Assembly: GCA_024690485.1 (NCBI GenBank)
Contig: JAILPB010000021.1
Coordinates: 1 to 64,000 of the forward strand
Direction of reading: 5' to 3'
DNA from: Butyrivibrio sp.
GTDB lineage: Bacteria; Bacillota; Clostridia; Lachnospirales; Lachnospiraceae
DNA length: 64,000 nt
Under the pieces are notes generated by a model. It searched no databases, was not told the origin of the DNA, and saw only the letters and a list, made by a program, of their open reading frames with translations. Position 1 is the first letter of the stretch. The number at the start of each line of letters is the position of its first letter. Positions 47,702 through 57,526 of the stretch are shown here, piece by piece. Both the position numbers and the translations under genes were made by a program.

Positions 47702-48493
47702 ATGGGCGAAGTTATAGTTGTTACTTCCGGTAAGGGCGGTGTTGGTAAGACAACCACTACTGCAAATATTGGTACCGGTCTTGCAAAACTAAATAAAAAG
47801 GTTGTACTTATTGATACAGATATAGGTCTTAGAAATCTTGACGTGGTTATGGGACTTGAGAACCGTATAGTCTATAACCTTGTTGATGTTGTTGAAGGAA
47901 GCTGCAAAGTCAAGCAGGCTATGATCCGAGATAAGAGATTTGATAATCTTTTCCTTCTTCCTGCAGCACAGACTAAGGATAAGACAAGCGTTACTCCTGA
48001 TCAGATGAAGAAGCTTGCAGAGGAACTCAAGGCAGAATTTGATTATGTAATCATGGATTGTCCTGCAGGTATTGAGCAGGGATTCAAGAATGCCATTGCA
48101 GGAGCAGAGAGAGCTATTGTTGTTACTACTCCTGAAGTTTCTGCTGTAAGAGATGCTGATAGAATCATCGGCCTTCTCGAGGCAAATGAGATTGGAAAGA
48201 CTCAGCTTATTGTTAACAGATTAAGACCTGACATGGTTAAGCGTGGCGATATGATGAGCGCTGAGGATGTTATTGATATCCTTGCTGTTGACCTTGTTGG
48301 CGTGGTACCGGATGATGAGAGCATTGTAGTTGCTACAAATAACGGTGAGCCTCTTGCAGGTGACAGTTCACTTGCCGGACAGGCATATATGAATATCTGC
48401 AGACGTATTCTTGGAGAGTCTGTGCCTCTTCTTAGTCTTGATGATAAGAAAGGGCTTTTTAAAGCACTTGCAGGTGTTTTTCGTAAATCATAA
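47702..48493 (+). CDS. minD: Septum site-determining ATPase MinD
   Basis: GEVIVVTSGKGGVGKTTTTANIGTGLAKL; amphipathic C-terminus KKGLFKALAGVFRKS. Confidence 0.96.
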   Translation: MGEVIVVTSGKGGVGKTTTTANIGTGLAKLNKKVVLIDTDIGLRNLDVVMGLENRIVYNLVDVVEGSCKVKQAMIRDKRFDNLFLLPAAQTKDKTSVTPDQMKKLAEELKAEFDYVIMDCPAGIEQGFKNAIAGAERAIVVTTPEVSAVRDADRIIGLLEANEIGKTQLIVNRLRPDMVKRGDMMSAEDVIDILAVDLVGVVPDDESIVVATNNGEPLAGDSSLAGQAYMNICRRILGESVPLLSLDDKKGLFKALAGVFRKS

Positions 48494-48505
48494 GGGGGAC
48501 AAGAT

Positions 48506-48790
48506 ATGAAGCTGACGGATATTTTTAAGAAAAAGACTTCAAGCGAAATGGCAAAGGACAGACTTAAGCTCGTTCTTGTTTCTGACCGTTCAAGCTGTTC
48601 TCCTGAAATCATGGACAGGATTAAGAATGACATTTTAGAAGTTCTTTCTAAATATGTTGAAGTTGATCAGGCGGGTCTTGATATAAAGCTTACCCAGATG
48701 GATACTGAGGGGGCTGACAGCGATAACAAGAGCGTACCTGCACTTTATGCAAATATTCCGATCAAGAATATGAAGCATACAAGCAATTAA
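48506..48790 (+). CDS. minE: Cell division topological specificity factor MinE
   Basis: 94 aa; SSEMAKDRLKLVLVSDRSSCSPEIMDRIKNDILEVLSKYVEVD. Confidence 0.95.
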   Translation: MKLTDIFKKKTSSEMAKDRLKLVLVSDRSSCSPEIMDRIKNDILEVLSKYVEVDQAGLDIKLTQMDTEGADSDNKSVPALYANIPIKNMKHTSN

Positions 48791-48802
48791 GTTTTTAAGA
48801 GA

Positions 48803-48833
48803 GCGATAATCAAAAAAAGATTATCGCTTTTTC
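48803..48833 (+). terminator. Rho-independent terminator after minE
   Basis: agcgataatc-aaaaaaa-gattatcgct perfect 10-bp stem and T5 tract. Confidence 0.85.
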
Positions 48834-48924
48834 ACTTATTCCAAGCGGGTTTTGAGTATATATTAAATCGTACCACTTACAAGAAGGCATATTTAAGCCT
48901 AAATTAGAAAATGTAATATCACCA

Positions 48925-48980
48925 TTGTACAAATATCATATATGGGTTATTATAAAGAAGTACAGATAATTTGTGTACAA
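48925..48980 (+). promoter_or_regulatory. Candidate marR promoter with flanking operator-like half-sites
   Basis: TTGTAC (48925), 17-bp spacer, TATTAT (48948-48953); TTGTACAAAT (48925-48934) and ATTTGTGTACAA (48969-48980). Confidence 0.5.
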
Positions 48981-49005
48981 TTTTATTTTAAAAGAGGGTA
49001 AAAAT

Positions 49006-49458
49006 ATGGCAAAAACAGAACAGAAAGACAAGGAATATGAAGGACTAAAGCTGGAGAATCAGATTTGCTTTCCACTATATGCATGCTCAAAGGAGATTAT
49101 CAGAGCATATAAACCATTTCTTGATGAAATAGATCTTACATATACCCAGTACATTACAATGATGGTTCTTTGGGAGAAGAAGGAGATGAATGTTAAGACT
49201 CTTGGCGAGAATCTGTTTCTTGATTCCGGAACCCTTACTCCTGTGCTTAAAAAGCTTGAATCTAAGGGCTTCTTAAAGAGAACACGCTCAAAGTCTGATG
49301 AAAGAAATCTTCTGGTATCCATTACTAAAGAGGGAGAGGCTCTTAAGGAGAAAGCAAAAGACGTTCCGGAGAAGATTGGAAAGTGCGTTTGCTTAGACAG
49401 TGATGACGCTAAAGAACTGTATCGACTCCTGTATAAAGTTATCGAGAATATCCGCTAA
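49006..49458 (+). CDS. MarR family transcriptional regulator
   Basis: LGENLFLDSGTLTPVLKKLESKGFLKRTRSKSDERNLLVSITKEGEAL winged-helix motif; SD aaaagaggg before ATG 49006. Confidence 0.92.
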   Translation: MAKTEQKDKEYEGLKLENQICFPLYACSKEIIRAYKPFLDEIDLTYTQYITMMVLWEKKEMNVKTLGENLFLDSGTLTPVLKKLESKGFLKRTRSKSDERNLLVSITKEGEALKEKAKDVPEKIGKCVCLDSDDAKELYRLLYKVIENIR

Positions 49459-49472
49459 AAAAAAATACATAT

Positions 49473-49498
49473 AAATTTGTGTTTTTTATAACAAATTT
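49473..49498. promoter_or_regulatory. Inverted repeat AAATTTGT-N10-ACAAATTT upstream of ech (candidate MarR operator)
   Basis: Perfect 8-bp arms in the marR-echA intergenic region. Confidence 0.45.
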
Positions 49499-49581
49499 TT
49501 TATCAAAAACCGCGTATTTTGTGATAGTATAGTAAAGGCGAAAATTCGTTAAAATTTTATCCTGAAAGGGGTGGAGATTCC

Positions 49582-51519
49582 TTGACAATATCTATTTTAA
49601 GTGCAGTGAAGTTTTTGATACTGTTTCCGTTCGTCATGGCGGTACTCATGTTCCTTGTAAAAAAGGCTTCATTGTTACGCAATCTTATCGCTGTAGTAGG
49701 AGGCTTTTCTATTATGGCAACAGCCATCATGGTTGGTATCAGAGTTTTAAGTATGAAGGGTGTAACCCATAATACATATCTCACCAATACAGAGGCTATT
49801 GATCACGTTATCATGGGTGGAGAGATTCTCCTTATGTGTATCGTGTTCTTCCTTAGCATCAAGTACAAAAAGTACTATGCTATCTTACTTTCACTTATCG
49901 GAACGGTTCCGGTTCTTTGGATGGATCTTTCCGGTAATGCTGTAGAAGGCTTCGCGCATCTTCGTGTGGACTTCCTTTCTGCAGTAATGATTCTTATTGT
50001 TGGTATCGTAGGTATCCTTATATGCATCTATGCATGCGGATACATGAAAGATTACCATCACCATCACACAGAGGTTGCAGACAGATCCAACTATTTCCTG
50101 GCTCTTCTTTTTGTATTCGTAGGAGCTATGTTTGGTCTTATTGTTTCAGATAACCTCGGATGGATCTATTTCTTCTGGGAAATCACCAGCGTATGTTCAT
50201 TCCTTCTTATCGGTTATACAAGAACAGAAGAAGCTGTTAACAACAGCTTTAGAGCTCTGTGGATGAACCTTCTTGGTGGTTGCGGATTTGGATTTGCACT
50301 TATGGTTGCAAACATGCACTTTGGCATTGCAAATTTAAGTCAGCTTACATCAATCGTTCCCAGACAGAACATGTTTGTAATGGTTCCTGTAACACTTATG
50401 GCATTTGCAGCTCTTACAAAGAGTGCTCAGTTCCCGTTCTCAAGATGGCTTCTTGGAGCGATGGTTGCACCTACTCCCAGTAGTGCACTTTTGCACTCAG
50501 CTACAATGGTAAAGATCGGTGTGTATATGCTTATCCGTCTTTCTCCTATGCTTAAGGGCACATTTACAGGCGTTATGATCACTGTAATCGGTGGATTCAC
50601 ATTCTTTGCAGCATCACTTCTTGCAATTACTGTTAGCGATGGTAAGAAGGTTCTTGCATACTCAACAATTTCAAACCTTGGTCTTATTACAGCCTGCGCA
50701 GGTACAGGTACAACGGAAGGTGTTTGGGCAGCTACAATGCTTATTCTCTTCCATGCTGTATCTAAGTCACTTCTGTTCCAGACTGTTGGTGATATCGAGA
50801 ACTGCATGCATAGCCGTGACGTAGAAGATATGCATGGTCTTATCATCAAGCTTCCTAAGCTTGCATTTATCATGATCATCGGTATCTGCGGAATGTTCAT
50901 GGCTCCCTTCGGAATGCTTGTTTCAAAGTGGGCAGCTCTTAAGTCGTTCGTAGATTCAAATTCAGTTTGGCTTGTTCTTTTCCTTGTATTTGGTTCAGGT
51001 TCTACACTTTTCTACTGGGCAAAATGGCTTGGAAAGATTTGTACAGTTATCCATCAGTCATATGAGCTTGAGGATATTACACCCAGAAGTGAGATGATCT
51101 CACTTGTTCCTCTTACATCTATGATTGTAGTTATGTGTTTTGCATTCCCCTGGATGTCTGATCACATGATTCAGCCTGTACTTAATGAGGCATATCATAA
51201 GAATATTCCGAATGTAATCGGCGGCTCAGATGTAGTTATCATGATGATCATGGTTGCTATGATCTTTATCATTCCTATTGGAAGCCGTTTCCTTGCAATC
51301 GGTAAGAAGAGTAAGATGACCATGTCATATGTAGCAGGTGTAAATGCAGGTGACGACCGTCACTATATCGACTCCTTTGGTAAGGAGAGACCGCTTTACA
51401 TGTCTAACTGGTATATGACAGATTATTTCGGTGAGGACAAGCTCCTTGCACCCAGCATTGTAATTTCTGCAATAATCGTAATTGTAATGCTGATTATCGT
51501 TGTCGGAGGTGCTTTCTGA
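49582..51519 (+). CDS. echA: Ech-type hydrogenase membrane subunit EchA (NuoL-like)
   Basis: TTG start; 645 aa polytopic; FFWEITSVCSFLLIGYTRTEEAVNNSFRALWMNLLGG, KSAQFPFSRWLLGAMVAPTPSSALLHSATMVKIGVYMLIR. Confidence 0.92.
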   Translation: MTISILSAVKFLILFPFVMAVLMFLVKKASLLRNLIAVVGGFSIMATAIMVGIRVLSMKGVTHNTYLTNTEAIDHVIMGGEILLMCIVFFLSIKYKKYYAILLSLIGTVPVLWMDLSGNAVEGFAHLRVDFLSAVMILIVGIVGILICIYACGYMKDYHHHHTEVADRSNYFLALLFVFVGAMFGLIVSDNLGWIYFFWEITSVCSFLLIGYTRTEEAVNNSFRALWMNLLGGCGFGFALMVANMHFGIANLSQLTSIVPRQNMFVMVPVTLMAFAALTKSAQFPFSRWLLGAMVAPTPSSALLHSATMVKIGVYMLIRLSPMLKGTFTGVMITVIGGFTFFAASLLAITVSDGKKVLAYSTISNLGLITACAGTGTTEGVWAATMLILFHAVSKSLLFQTVGDIENCMHSRDVEDMHGLIIKLPKLAFIMIIGICGMFMAPFGMLVSKWAALKSFVDSNSVWLVLFLVFGSGSTLFYWAKWLGKICTVIHQSYELEDITPRSEMISLVPLTSMIVVMCFAFPWMSDHMIQPVLNEAYHKNIPNVIGGSDVVIMMIMVAMIFIIPIGSRFLAIGKKSKMTMSYVAGVNAGDDRHYIDSFGKERPLYMSNWYMTDYFGEDKLLAPSIVISAIIVIVMLIIVVGGAF

Positions 51520-52385
51520 TGGCTATGACAGTACTTAAAGTTGCTTTATATATTTTACTTGCTCCTATTTTAGGAGGACTTATGGAAGGTCTGGACAGAG
51601 TAGTATCTGCCAGAATGCAGGGCAGACAGGGTCCGCCCCTCCTTCAGCCTTTTTATGATGTTTATAAGCTTCTTGCAAAGCAGACAACTGTTGTTAACAG
51701 TATTCAGATTCTCTTTGTAATTGCTTATCTTATCTTTACAATTTTCACAGGTTCACTGTTCTTTGGCGGTGGAGATATGCTTCTTGTATTCTTCGCTTTA
51801 TCTATGTCAGAGGTTATGATGGTCCTTGCTGCTTATTCAACAAACGGACCTTACAGTGCACTTGGTGCTAACCGTGAGCTTTTACAGATGATGTGCTACG
51901 AGCCCATGATTCTTCTTGTAGCTATCGGCTTCTATGAAGTAAGCGGAAGCTTCATGGTAAATGACCTTATAAAGGTAGACAGCCCTGCAGTGTTTAAGAT
52001 TCCCGGAATGCTTATCGGTTTCTTATTCATACTTACAATTAAGTTTAGAAAGTCTCCTTTTGATATGAGTACATCTCATCATGCACATCAGGAGATGGTT
52101 AAAGGTCTTACATCTGATATCTCAGGTAACAACCTTGCATTCTATGAGATAGCAGAGTGGTATGATCAGGTACTTATGATGGGTATTGTTGCTATGTTCT
52201 TTATCTGCAAGAACCCTGTAAGTATCATCGTTGCAATCGTTGCATGCGTGATTTTCTATTTGATGGAAACACTCATTGATAATGTGTTCCCTCGTGTAAA
52301 ATACATGGCAATGCTTATTTCAAGCTGGGTAGTGATCCTTGTTGCAGCGGGAACAAATTTGTTAATCTTAAGTGTATTAGACTAA
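51519..52385 (+). CDS. echB: Ech-type hydrogenase membrane subunit EchB (NuoH-like)
   Basis: GGLMEGLDRVVSARMQGRQGPPLLQPFYDVYKLLAKQ; KFRKSPFDMSTSHHAHQEMVKGLTSDISG. Confidence 0.94.
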   Translation: MAMTVLKVALYILLAPILGGLMEGLDRVVSARMQGRQGPPLLQPFYDVYKLLAKQTTVVNSIQILFVIAYLIFTIFTGSLFFGGGDMLLVFFALSMSEVMMVLAAYSTNGPYSALGANRELLQMMCYEPMILLVAIGFYEVSGSFMVNDLIKVDSPAVFKIPGMLIGFLFILTIKFRKSPFDMSTSHHAHQEMVKGLTSDISGNNLAFYEIAEWYDQVLMMGIVAMFFICKNPVSIIVAIVACVIFYLMETLIDNVFPRVKYMAMLISSWVVILVAAGTNLLILSVLD

Positions 52386-52395
52386 AGGAGATATT

Positions 52396-53061
52396 ATGAA
52401 AATTTCGAAATCACCTTGGGTGTTACATTATGATGGATCAAGTTGCAACGGCTGCGATATCGAAGTACTTGCAACAATGACTCCTCTTTATGACGTAGAG
52501 AGATTTGGAATTATAAATACAGGTAATCCCAAGCATGCTGATATCCTTCTTTTGACAGGTGGTATAAATGCTCAGACAGCTCCTGTTGTCAGACAGCTTT
52601 ATAATCAGATGCCTGATCCTAAGGTAGTTATTGCTTGTGGTATCTGTTCATGTGACGGAGGTATCTTTAAGGATTGTTACAACATCCTTGGAGGTTCTGA
52701 TAAAGTCGTTCCGGTTGATGTATATGTTCCGGGATGCGCTGTTCGCCCTGAGGCTCTTATTGATGGTGTTGTTAAGGCACTGGCAATCCTCGAGGAGAAG
52801 AGAGTTAAGGTTAAGGAATCTATGAAGCAGGGTTACTGTACAGTAGATTACAGCAAGATTGCAGTTCGTATGAAGGCTGAGGATTATGATCCTGCGACTC
52901 AGTACGATGCAGTTCTTACTGAGGAAGCTCTTCGCGAGCAGGCAGAGCAGAAGATTGCTCAGACAGCTAAGCCTGCACCTAAGCCGGCAACTCCTGCAGC
53001 AGCACCTGCAGCAAAGCCCGCAGCTGATGCGGCAGCAACTAAAGAAGGAGGAAACGCCTGA
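52396..53061 (+). CDS. echC: Ech-type hydrogenase small subunit EchC (NuoB-like)
   Basis: SSCNGCDIEVLATMTPLYDVERFGI, ACGICSCDGGIF, VPGCAVRPEALIDGV; Ala/Pro tail. Confidence 0.94.
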   Translation: MKISKSPWVLHYDGSSCNGCDIEVLATMTPLYDVERFGIINTGNPKHADILLLTGGINAQTAPVVRQLYNQMPDPKVVIACGICSCDGGIFKDCYNILGGSDKVVPVDVYVPGCAVRPEALIDGVVKALAILEEKRVKVKESMKQGYCTVDYSKIAVRMKAEDYDPATQYDAVLTEEALREQAEQKIAQTAKPAPKPATPAAAPAAKPAADAAATKEGGNA

Positions 53062-53393
53062 TGAATTGTGAATTTAAAATGGTAAGGGCGGAAGAGATCA
53101 TAGACGAAGCACAGAGACTTCATTATGATGGTTATCATCTTATGCAGCAGTGTGCAACAAGAACAGAGACAGGCTATGAACTCGTTTATACCTTCGGAAA
53201 AGCTCTTGATGTATTACAGGTTAAGATAATACTCGATACAGATCAGCCCATTAACAGTATAAGCCATGTATTCCCTTGTGCTTTCCTGTATGAGAATGAA
53301 ATGCATGATCTGTTTGGCGTAGATATCAAGATGATCAGTCTTGACTATAAGGGTTCATTCTATAGAACAGCTATAGAGACACCATTTAAGTAA
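53061..53393 (+). CDS. echD: Ech-type hydrogenase subunit EchD (NuoC-like)
   Basis: 110 aa; INSISHVFPCAFLYENEMHDLFGVDIKMISLDYKG. Confidence 0.88.
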   Translation: MNCEFKMVRAEEIIDEAQRLHYDGYHLMQQCATRTETGYELVYTFGKALDVLQVKIILDTDQPINSISHVFPCAFLYENEMHDLFGVDIKMISLDYKGSFYRTAIETPFK

Positions 53394-53420
53394 TTTGAAT
53401 TTAAAGAATAAGGAGAAATT

Positions 53421-54509
53421 ATGTCAACAAGAAGTGTGATTCCTTTTGGACCTCAACATCCTGTTCTTCCGGAACCCATTCATCTTGATCTGGTTTTAGA
53501 GGACGAGAAGGTTGTTCAGGCAATACCTTCAATAGGTTTTATACACCGTGGATTGGAAAAGCTTGTAGATAAAAAGGATTTCCATGAAATGGTTTATGTA
53601 GCAGAGCGTATCTGCGGTATCTGTTCTATGGGACACGGCCTTGGATACTGTGATGCTGTAGAGCATATTATGGATCTTGAGATCCCTGACAGAGCAAAGT
53701 TCCTTAGAACTATGCTTTCAGAGCTTTCACGTATTCATTCACATATGCTTTGGCTTGGTCTTTTAGCTGATGCTTTTGGATTTGAGTCACTTTATATGGA
53801 ATGCTGGAGAATCCGTGAAGAGGTTCTCGATATGTTTGAGATCGCTACAGGCGGTCGTGTAATCTTCTCAATCATGAAGATTGGTGGATTAAGACGTGAC
53901 CTTCCTGATGACATGCTTGCAGATTTCAGACAGAGACTTGATAAAATCGAGGAGCAGCTCAAGGTTGTGGCTAAACCTTTCTATGATGATGTAGCTGTTA
54001 AGAATCGTCTTGTAGGTGTTGGTATCCTTACACCTGAGAAGGCTGACCTTCTTGGAACAGCAGGACCTTTCCTTCGTGCAAGTGGTATCGCAAGAGATAT
54101 CAGATCTACTGAAGGATACTGTGCATATGATCAGATTGAGTTTGAGCCTATCATCAGCACAGGCTGCGATTCTTACGCAAGAACTGAAGTAAGAATCAAG
54201 GAAATCTTCCAGGCTATCGATATTGTCCGTCAGTGTATTGATAAGATGCCTGCAGGTGCAGTTGATGTTCCTGTTAAGCCTAATCAGTTCCCTAACGGTG
54301 AATACATGACCAGAATAGAGCAGCCCAGAGGTGAAGCTCTGTATTATGTAAAGGCAAATGGAAGTAAGTTCATCGACAGAATGAGAGTTAGAACTCCCAC
54401 ATTTGCAAATATCCCTGCACTTGTTGAGGTTATGGCAGGTTGTGACCTTGCAGATGTTCCGATTCTGGTGCTTACAATTGATCCTTGTATCAGTTGTACA
54501 GAGAGATAA
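53421..54509 (+). CDS. echE: Ech-type hydrogenase large [NiFe] subunit EchE (NuoD-like)
   Basis: L1 motif RICGICSMGHGLGYCDA, L2 motif DPCISCTER at the C-terminus. Confidence 0.95.
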   Translation: MSTRSVIPFGPQHPVLPEPIHLDLVLEDEKVVQAIPSIGFIHRGLEKLVDKKDFHEMVYVAERICGICSMGHGLGYCDAVEHIMDLEIPDRAKFLRTMLSELSRIHSHMLWLGLLADAFGFESLYMECWRIREEVLDMFEIATGGRVIFSIMKIGGLRRDLPDDMLADFRQRLDKIEEQLKVVAKPFYDDVAVKNRLVGVGILTPEKADLLGTAGPFLRASGIARDIRSTEGYCAYDQIEFEPIISTGCDSYARTEVRIKEIFQAIDIVRQCIDKMPAGAVDVPVKPNQFPNGEYMTRIEQPRGEALYYVKANGSKFIDRMRVRTPTFANIPALVEVMAGCDLADVPILVLTIDPCISCTER

Positions 54510-54565
54510 TTTATATTCAAATTGGATTTTGCCATGAATATATGTAAGAAAGAAGGTAGGAAGAT

Positions 54566-55078
54566 TTGAGTCTTGTTAATTTTAATAAAACAGTAATTAA
54601 AAACTTATTCTCCAAGCCGGCCACCAGAAAATATCCCTTTGAACCAAAGGTATATCCGGAGCGTACACGTGGACATGTGGTAAATGACATGGATGTTTGT
54701 GTACTTTGTGGACTTTGCTCCATTAAGTGCCCTACACATGCAATCACTGTTGATAAAGCAGCAAAGACCTGGTCAATCAGACCTATGAGCTGTATCCAGT
54801 GCAGAAGCTGTGTAGACAACTGCCCTAAGAAGTGCCTGTCTATGGATACTCAGTTCACTGAGCCCGGCTCTGAGAAGCTTACAAAGACCTTCCCTCAGTC
54901 AGAGAAGGCTATTGCAGCTCAGGAAGCTCTTATGAAGGCCGCTAAGGAACGTGCCGCCGCAGCAGCCGCTGCAAAGGCAGCTCAGGCAGGTAATGCAGCT
55001 AATGCTAATCCTGTAGCAAACGCAGCTCCTGCAGCTCAGGCACCTGCTCAGCCCGCAGCAGAGAAAAAGGACGAATAA
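54566..55078 (+). CDS. echF: Ech-type hydrogenase ferredoxin-like subunit EchF (2x[4Fe4S])
   Basis: TTG start; CVLCGLCSIKCP and CIQCRSCVDNCPKKC; Ala-rich tail. Confidence 0.93.
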   Translation: MSLVNFNKTVIKNLFSKPATRKYPFEPKVYPERTRGHVVNDMDVCVLCGLCSIKCPTHAITVDKAAKTWSIRPMSCIQCRSCVDNCPKKCLSMDTQFTEPGSEKLTKTFPQSEKAIAAQEALMKAAKERAAAAAAAKAAQAGNAANANPVANAAPAAQAPAQPAAEKKDE

Positions 55079-55081
55079 TAA

Positions 55082-57505
55082 ATGAAAGCTCTTATCCGTG
55101 TTACCGGTGCTGTACAGGGAGTTGGGTACAGGCCTTTTGTAGCAAAGCTAAGTTATGAATACAAGCTTAAGGGTGAGGTTAAAAACGTAGGAGGTATAGT
55201 TGAGATCCTTGCTGAGGCAGATAGGGATGTTATTTATTCCTTTGCCGATAGACTAAGGACAGACTGCCCTCCGGGAAGTATCATTCTTGATATTTCAGTT
55301 TATGAGCTTAATGAAAATGGAAAGCCGGAAGGTCCTTGTGACCATTCCGGTTTTCATGCTGTAAAAGAGAAGTATTCTGACTTTAGAATTGTTAAAAGTG
55401 GTAAAGAAAACAGAATAAACGGTTTGTATGTTTTTCCGCCGGATATAGGTATCTGCGCCGAATGCTCCAGGGAACTTTTGGATGAAGATGACAGGAGATA
55501 TAGGTATCCGCTTATTAGTTGTGCCTCCTGCGGGCCAAGGTACAGCATTTTAAATTCTATTCCCTATGATAGAGAAACAACTACCATGGAATCTTTTAAA
55601 ATGTGCCCTAAATGCGAAGCTGAGTATGCAGCGGGAAGAAGAATGCATGCACAGACTATATCTTGTCATGACTGCGGACCTCAGGTTTCATTTTCTTTTT
55701 GCAATGCTTCTAATAATTCTAAGGAAGCAGAAGACTATTTAAAATGCGCCTCTGACATAATAAAAAATGGCGGTATTATCGGAATAAAAGGCGTAGGCGG
55801 CTACCAGCTTGCAGCTGATCCTTATAATGAAAAGGCAGTTGAAAGGCTTAGACTTATAAAGGGCAGGGAACAAAAGCCCTTTGCTGTTATGTTTGAATCT
55901 GCAGAGCAGATAGAGAACTATTGCCATGTGTCTAAGACAGAGAGAGAATATTTACAGTCTCTTGCAAGACCTATTGTTTTACTTGATAAGAAGTCTGATA
56001 TAAAGAATGATTTTGCCTATAATGTATCAATGGACTCAAGGCAGATTGGTGCCTTCTTACCATCAAGCGGTATACATGAGCTTTTGATAAGAGAGACCGG
56101 AGCGCTGATTGTTACTAGTGGTAATTATTCATCACAGCCTATGATCATAGATGATAATGAATATGCAGAAGTTTTTGCAGGTAAAATAGATGGTATTATT
56201 ACCTATGACAGGCAGATACTTCGCCCCCTGGATGATTCTGTAATGCAGGTTATAAGACTTTCTGATGGCAGGGAAGTTCCCAGGTTTATAAGAAGATCCA
56301 GAGGATATGTTCCGCTTCCCCTTTTACTTAGTAAGGATATGGCTGATAATACACTGTATTATGCCTTCGGAGCGGATCTGAAAAATACATTTTCAATTGG
56401 ATATAGGGATAAGATAATAAGCAGCCAGTACCTTGGTGATATGGAGTCCTTGGAAATATTAATGCTTCAAAAGAAGGAACTGGATCATTCTTCTGAGCTT
56501 TTTGATATAAGTAAGATTGTGAGCGATAACAGCTTGGGCGTTGAAGTTATCTCAGATATGCATCCGGCATACCATTCAGCGGATTTGGCAAAGTCCTATT
56601 TTGAGCATTTGCCATATGAAAAGAAGACAATTTCTAAAATCCAGCACCATCATGCTCATATCGGTTCCGTAATGGCTGAAAACGGCCTTACAGAATGCAT
56701 TGGTGTAGCTTTCGATGGCACAGGATATGGAACGGATAATACCATATGGGGAGCTGAATTCCTTGTTTGCAGGGGGGCAGATTTTGAGAGAGCAGCTCAT
56801 TTTAAAGCCATAAAAATGGTGGGACAGGATGAATCCATGAAAGATGCTGCGATAGGAGCAGTATGTTTCTTAAAGGACGCTGGCCTTGATATACCGGACC
56901 ACATCCTTGATGTAAAGAATAAAAAGCTTATTCTTGCAGCAATAGATAACAATATTTCAGTCCATAGAAACTCCGGAATGGGAAGGCTTTTTGATGCGGT
57001 TTCATGTATCCTTGGATTTTCTTCATATAACAATTATGAGGGCGAATGCGCAGTAAAGCTTCAAAATGCTGCCGAGAGTTATCTGGAGAGATGTATTGAA
57101 AAGGGAGAAAGTCCCGATGATACTGTTATAGATTCTGTTATAGAAAAAGATGAGAATAATAGCTATGTTATTTCGCAGGCAGATATTGTAAGTTTTCTTT
57201 TCAGGAATGGAATAAATGCAGATATAGAAACGAAGGAAAAACTTGCCTATGTCTTTCATAACAGTTTATCAAAGATTATTCTTGATGTATGCTGCAAGAT
57301 TCGAAGTGAAACAGGTCTAAATTCTGTATCCTTATCAGGAGGCGTGTTTACAAACAGATTATTATTTGCAAAAACAGTAGCCTGTCTTGAAGAAAATGGT
57401 TTTGTGGTATACTATAACAGAATTTATCCCACTAATGACGGCGGAATAAGTCCGGGACAGATATATCTTAGAAGCCTTACGAAAAAGGACCAGAGCCGTT
57501 TATAA
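55082..57505 (+). CDS. hypF: Hydrogenase maturation carbamoyltransferase HypF
   Basis: Acylphosphatase-like N-terminus (RVTGAVQGVGYRPFV), zinc motifs CAECSRELLDEDDRRYRYPLISCASCGPRYSI, YrdC-like and Kae1-like (HHHAHIGSVMAE) domains. Confidence 0.96.
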   Translation: MKALIRVTGAVQGVGYRPFVAKLSYEYKLKGEVKNVGGIVEILAEADRDVIYSFADRLRTDCPPGSIILDISVYELNENGKPEGPCDHSGFHAVKEKYSDFRIVKSGKENRINGLYVFPPDIGICAECSRELLDEDDRRYRYPLISCASCGPRYSILNSIPYDRETTTMESFKMCPKCEAEYAAGRRMHAQTISCHDCGPQVSFSFCNASNNSKEAEDYLKCASDIIKNGGIIGIKGVGGYQLAADPYNEKAVERLRLIKGREQKPFAVMFESAEQIENYCHVSKTEREYLQSLARPIVLLDKKSDIKNDFAYNVSMDSRQIGAFLPSSGIHELLIRETGALIVTSGNYSSQPMIIDDNEYAEVFAGKIDGIITYDRQILRPLDDSVMQVIRLSDGREVPRFIRRSRGYVPLPLLLSKDMADNTLYYAFGADLKNTFSIGYRDKIISSQYLGDMESLEILMLQKKELDHSSELFDISKIVSDNSLGVEVISDMHPAYHSADLAKSYFEHLPYEKKTISKIQHHHAHIGSVMAENGLTECIGVAFDGTGYGTDNTIWGAEFLVCRGADFERAAHFKAIKMVGQDESMKDAAIGAVCFLKDAGLDIPDHILDVKNKKLILAAIDNNISVHRNSGMGRLFDAVSCILGFSSYNNYEGECAVKLQNAAESYLERCIEKGESPDDTVIDSVIEKDENNSYVISQADIVSFLFRNGINADIETKEKLAYVFHNSLSKIILDVCCKIRSETGLNSVSLSGGVFTNRLLFAKTVACLEENGFVVYYNRIYPTNDGGISPGQIYLRSLTKKDQSRL

Positions 57506-57526
57506 AAGAAGTAATGAGGAAATAAT

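Noticed and set aside
49459-49581. AAATTTGT/ACAAATTT dyad as an intrinsic terminator for marR
   Set aside because: Stem is almost all A-T and would be weak; operator role fits better, though a weak terminator is not excluded.
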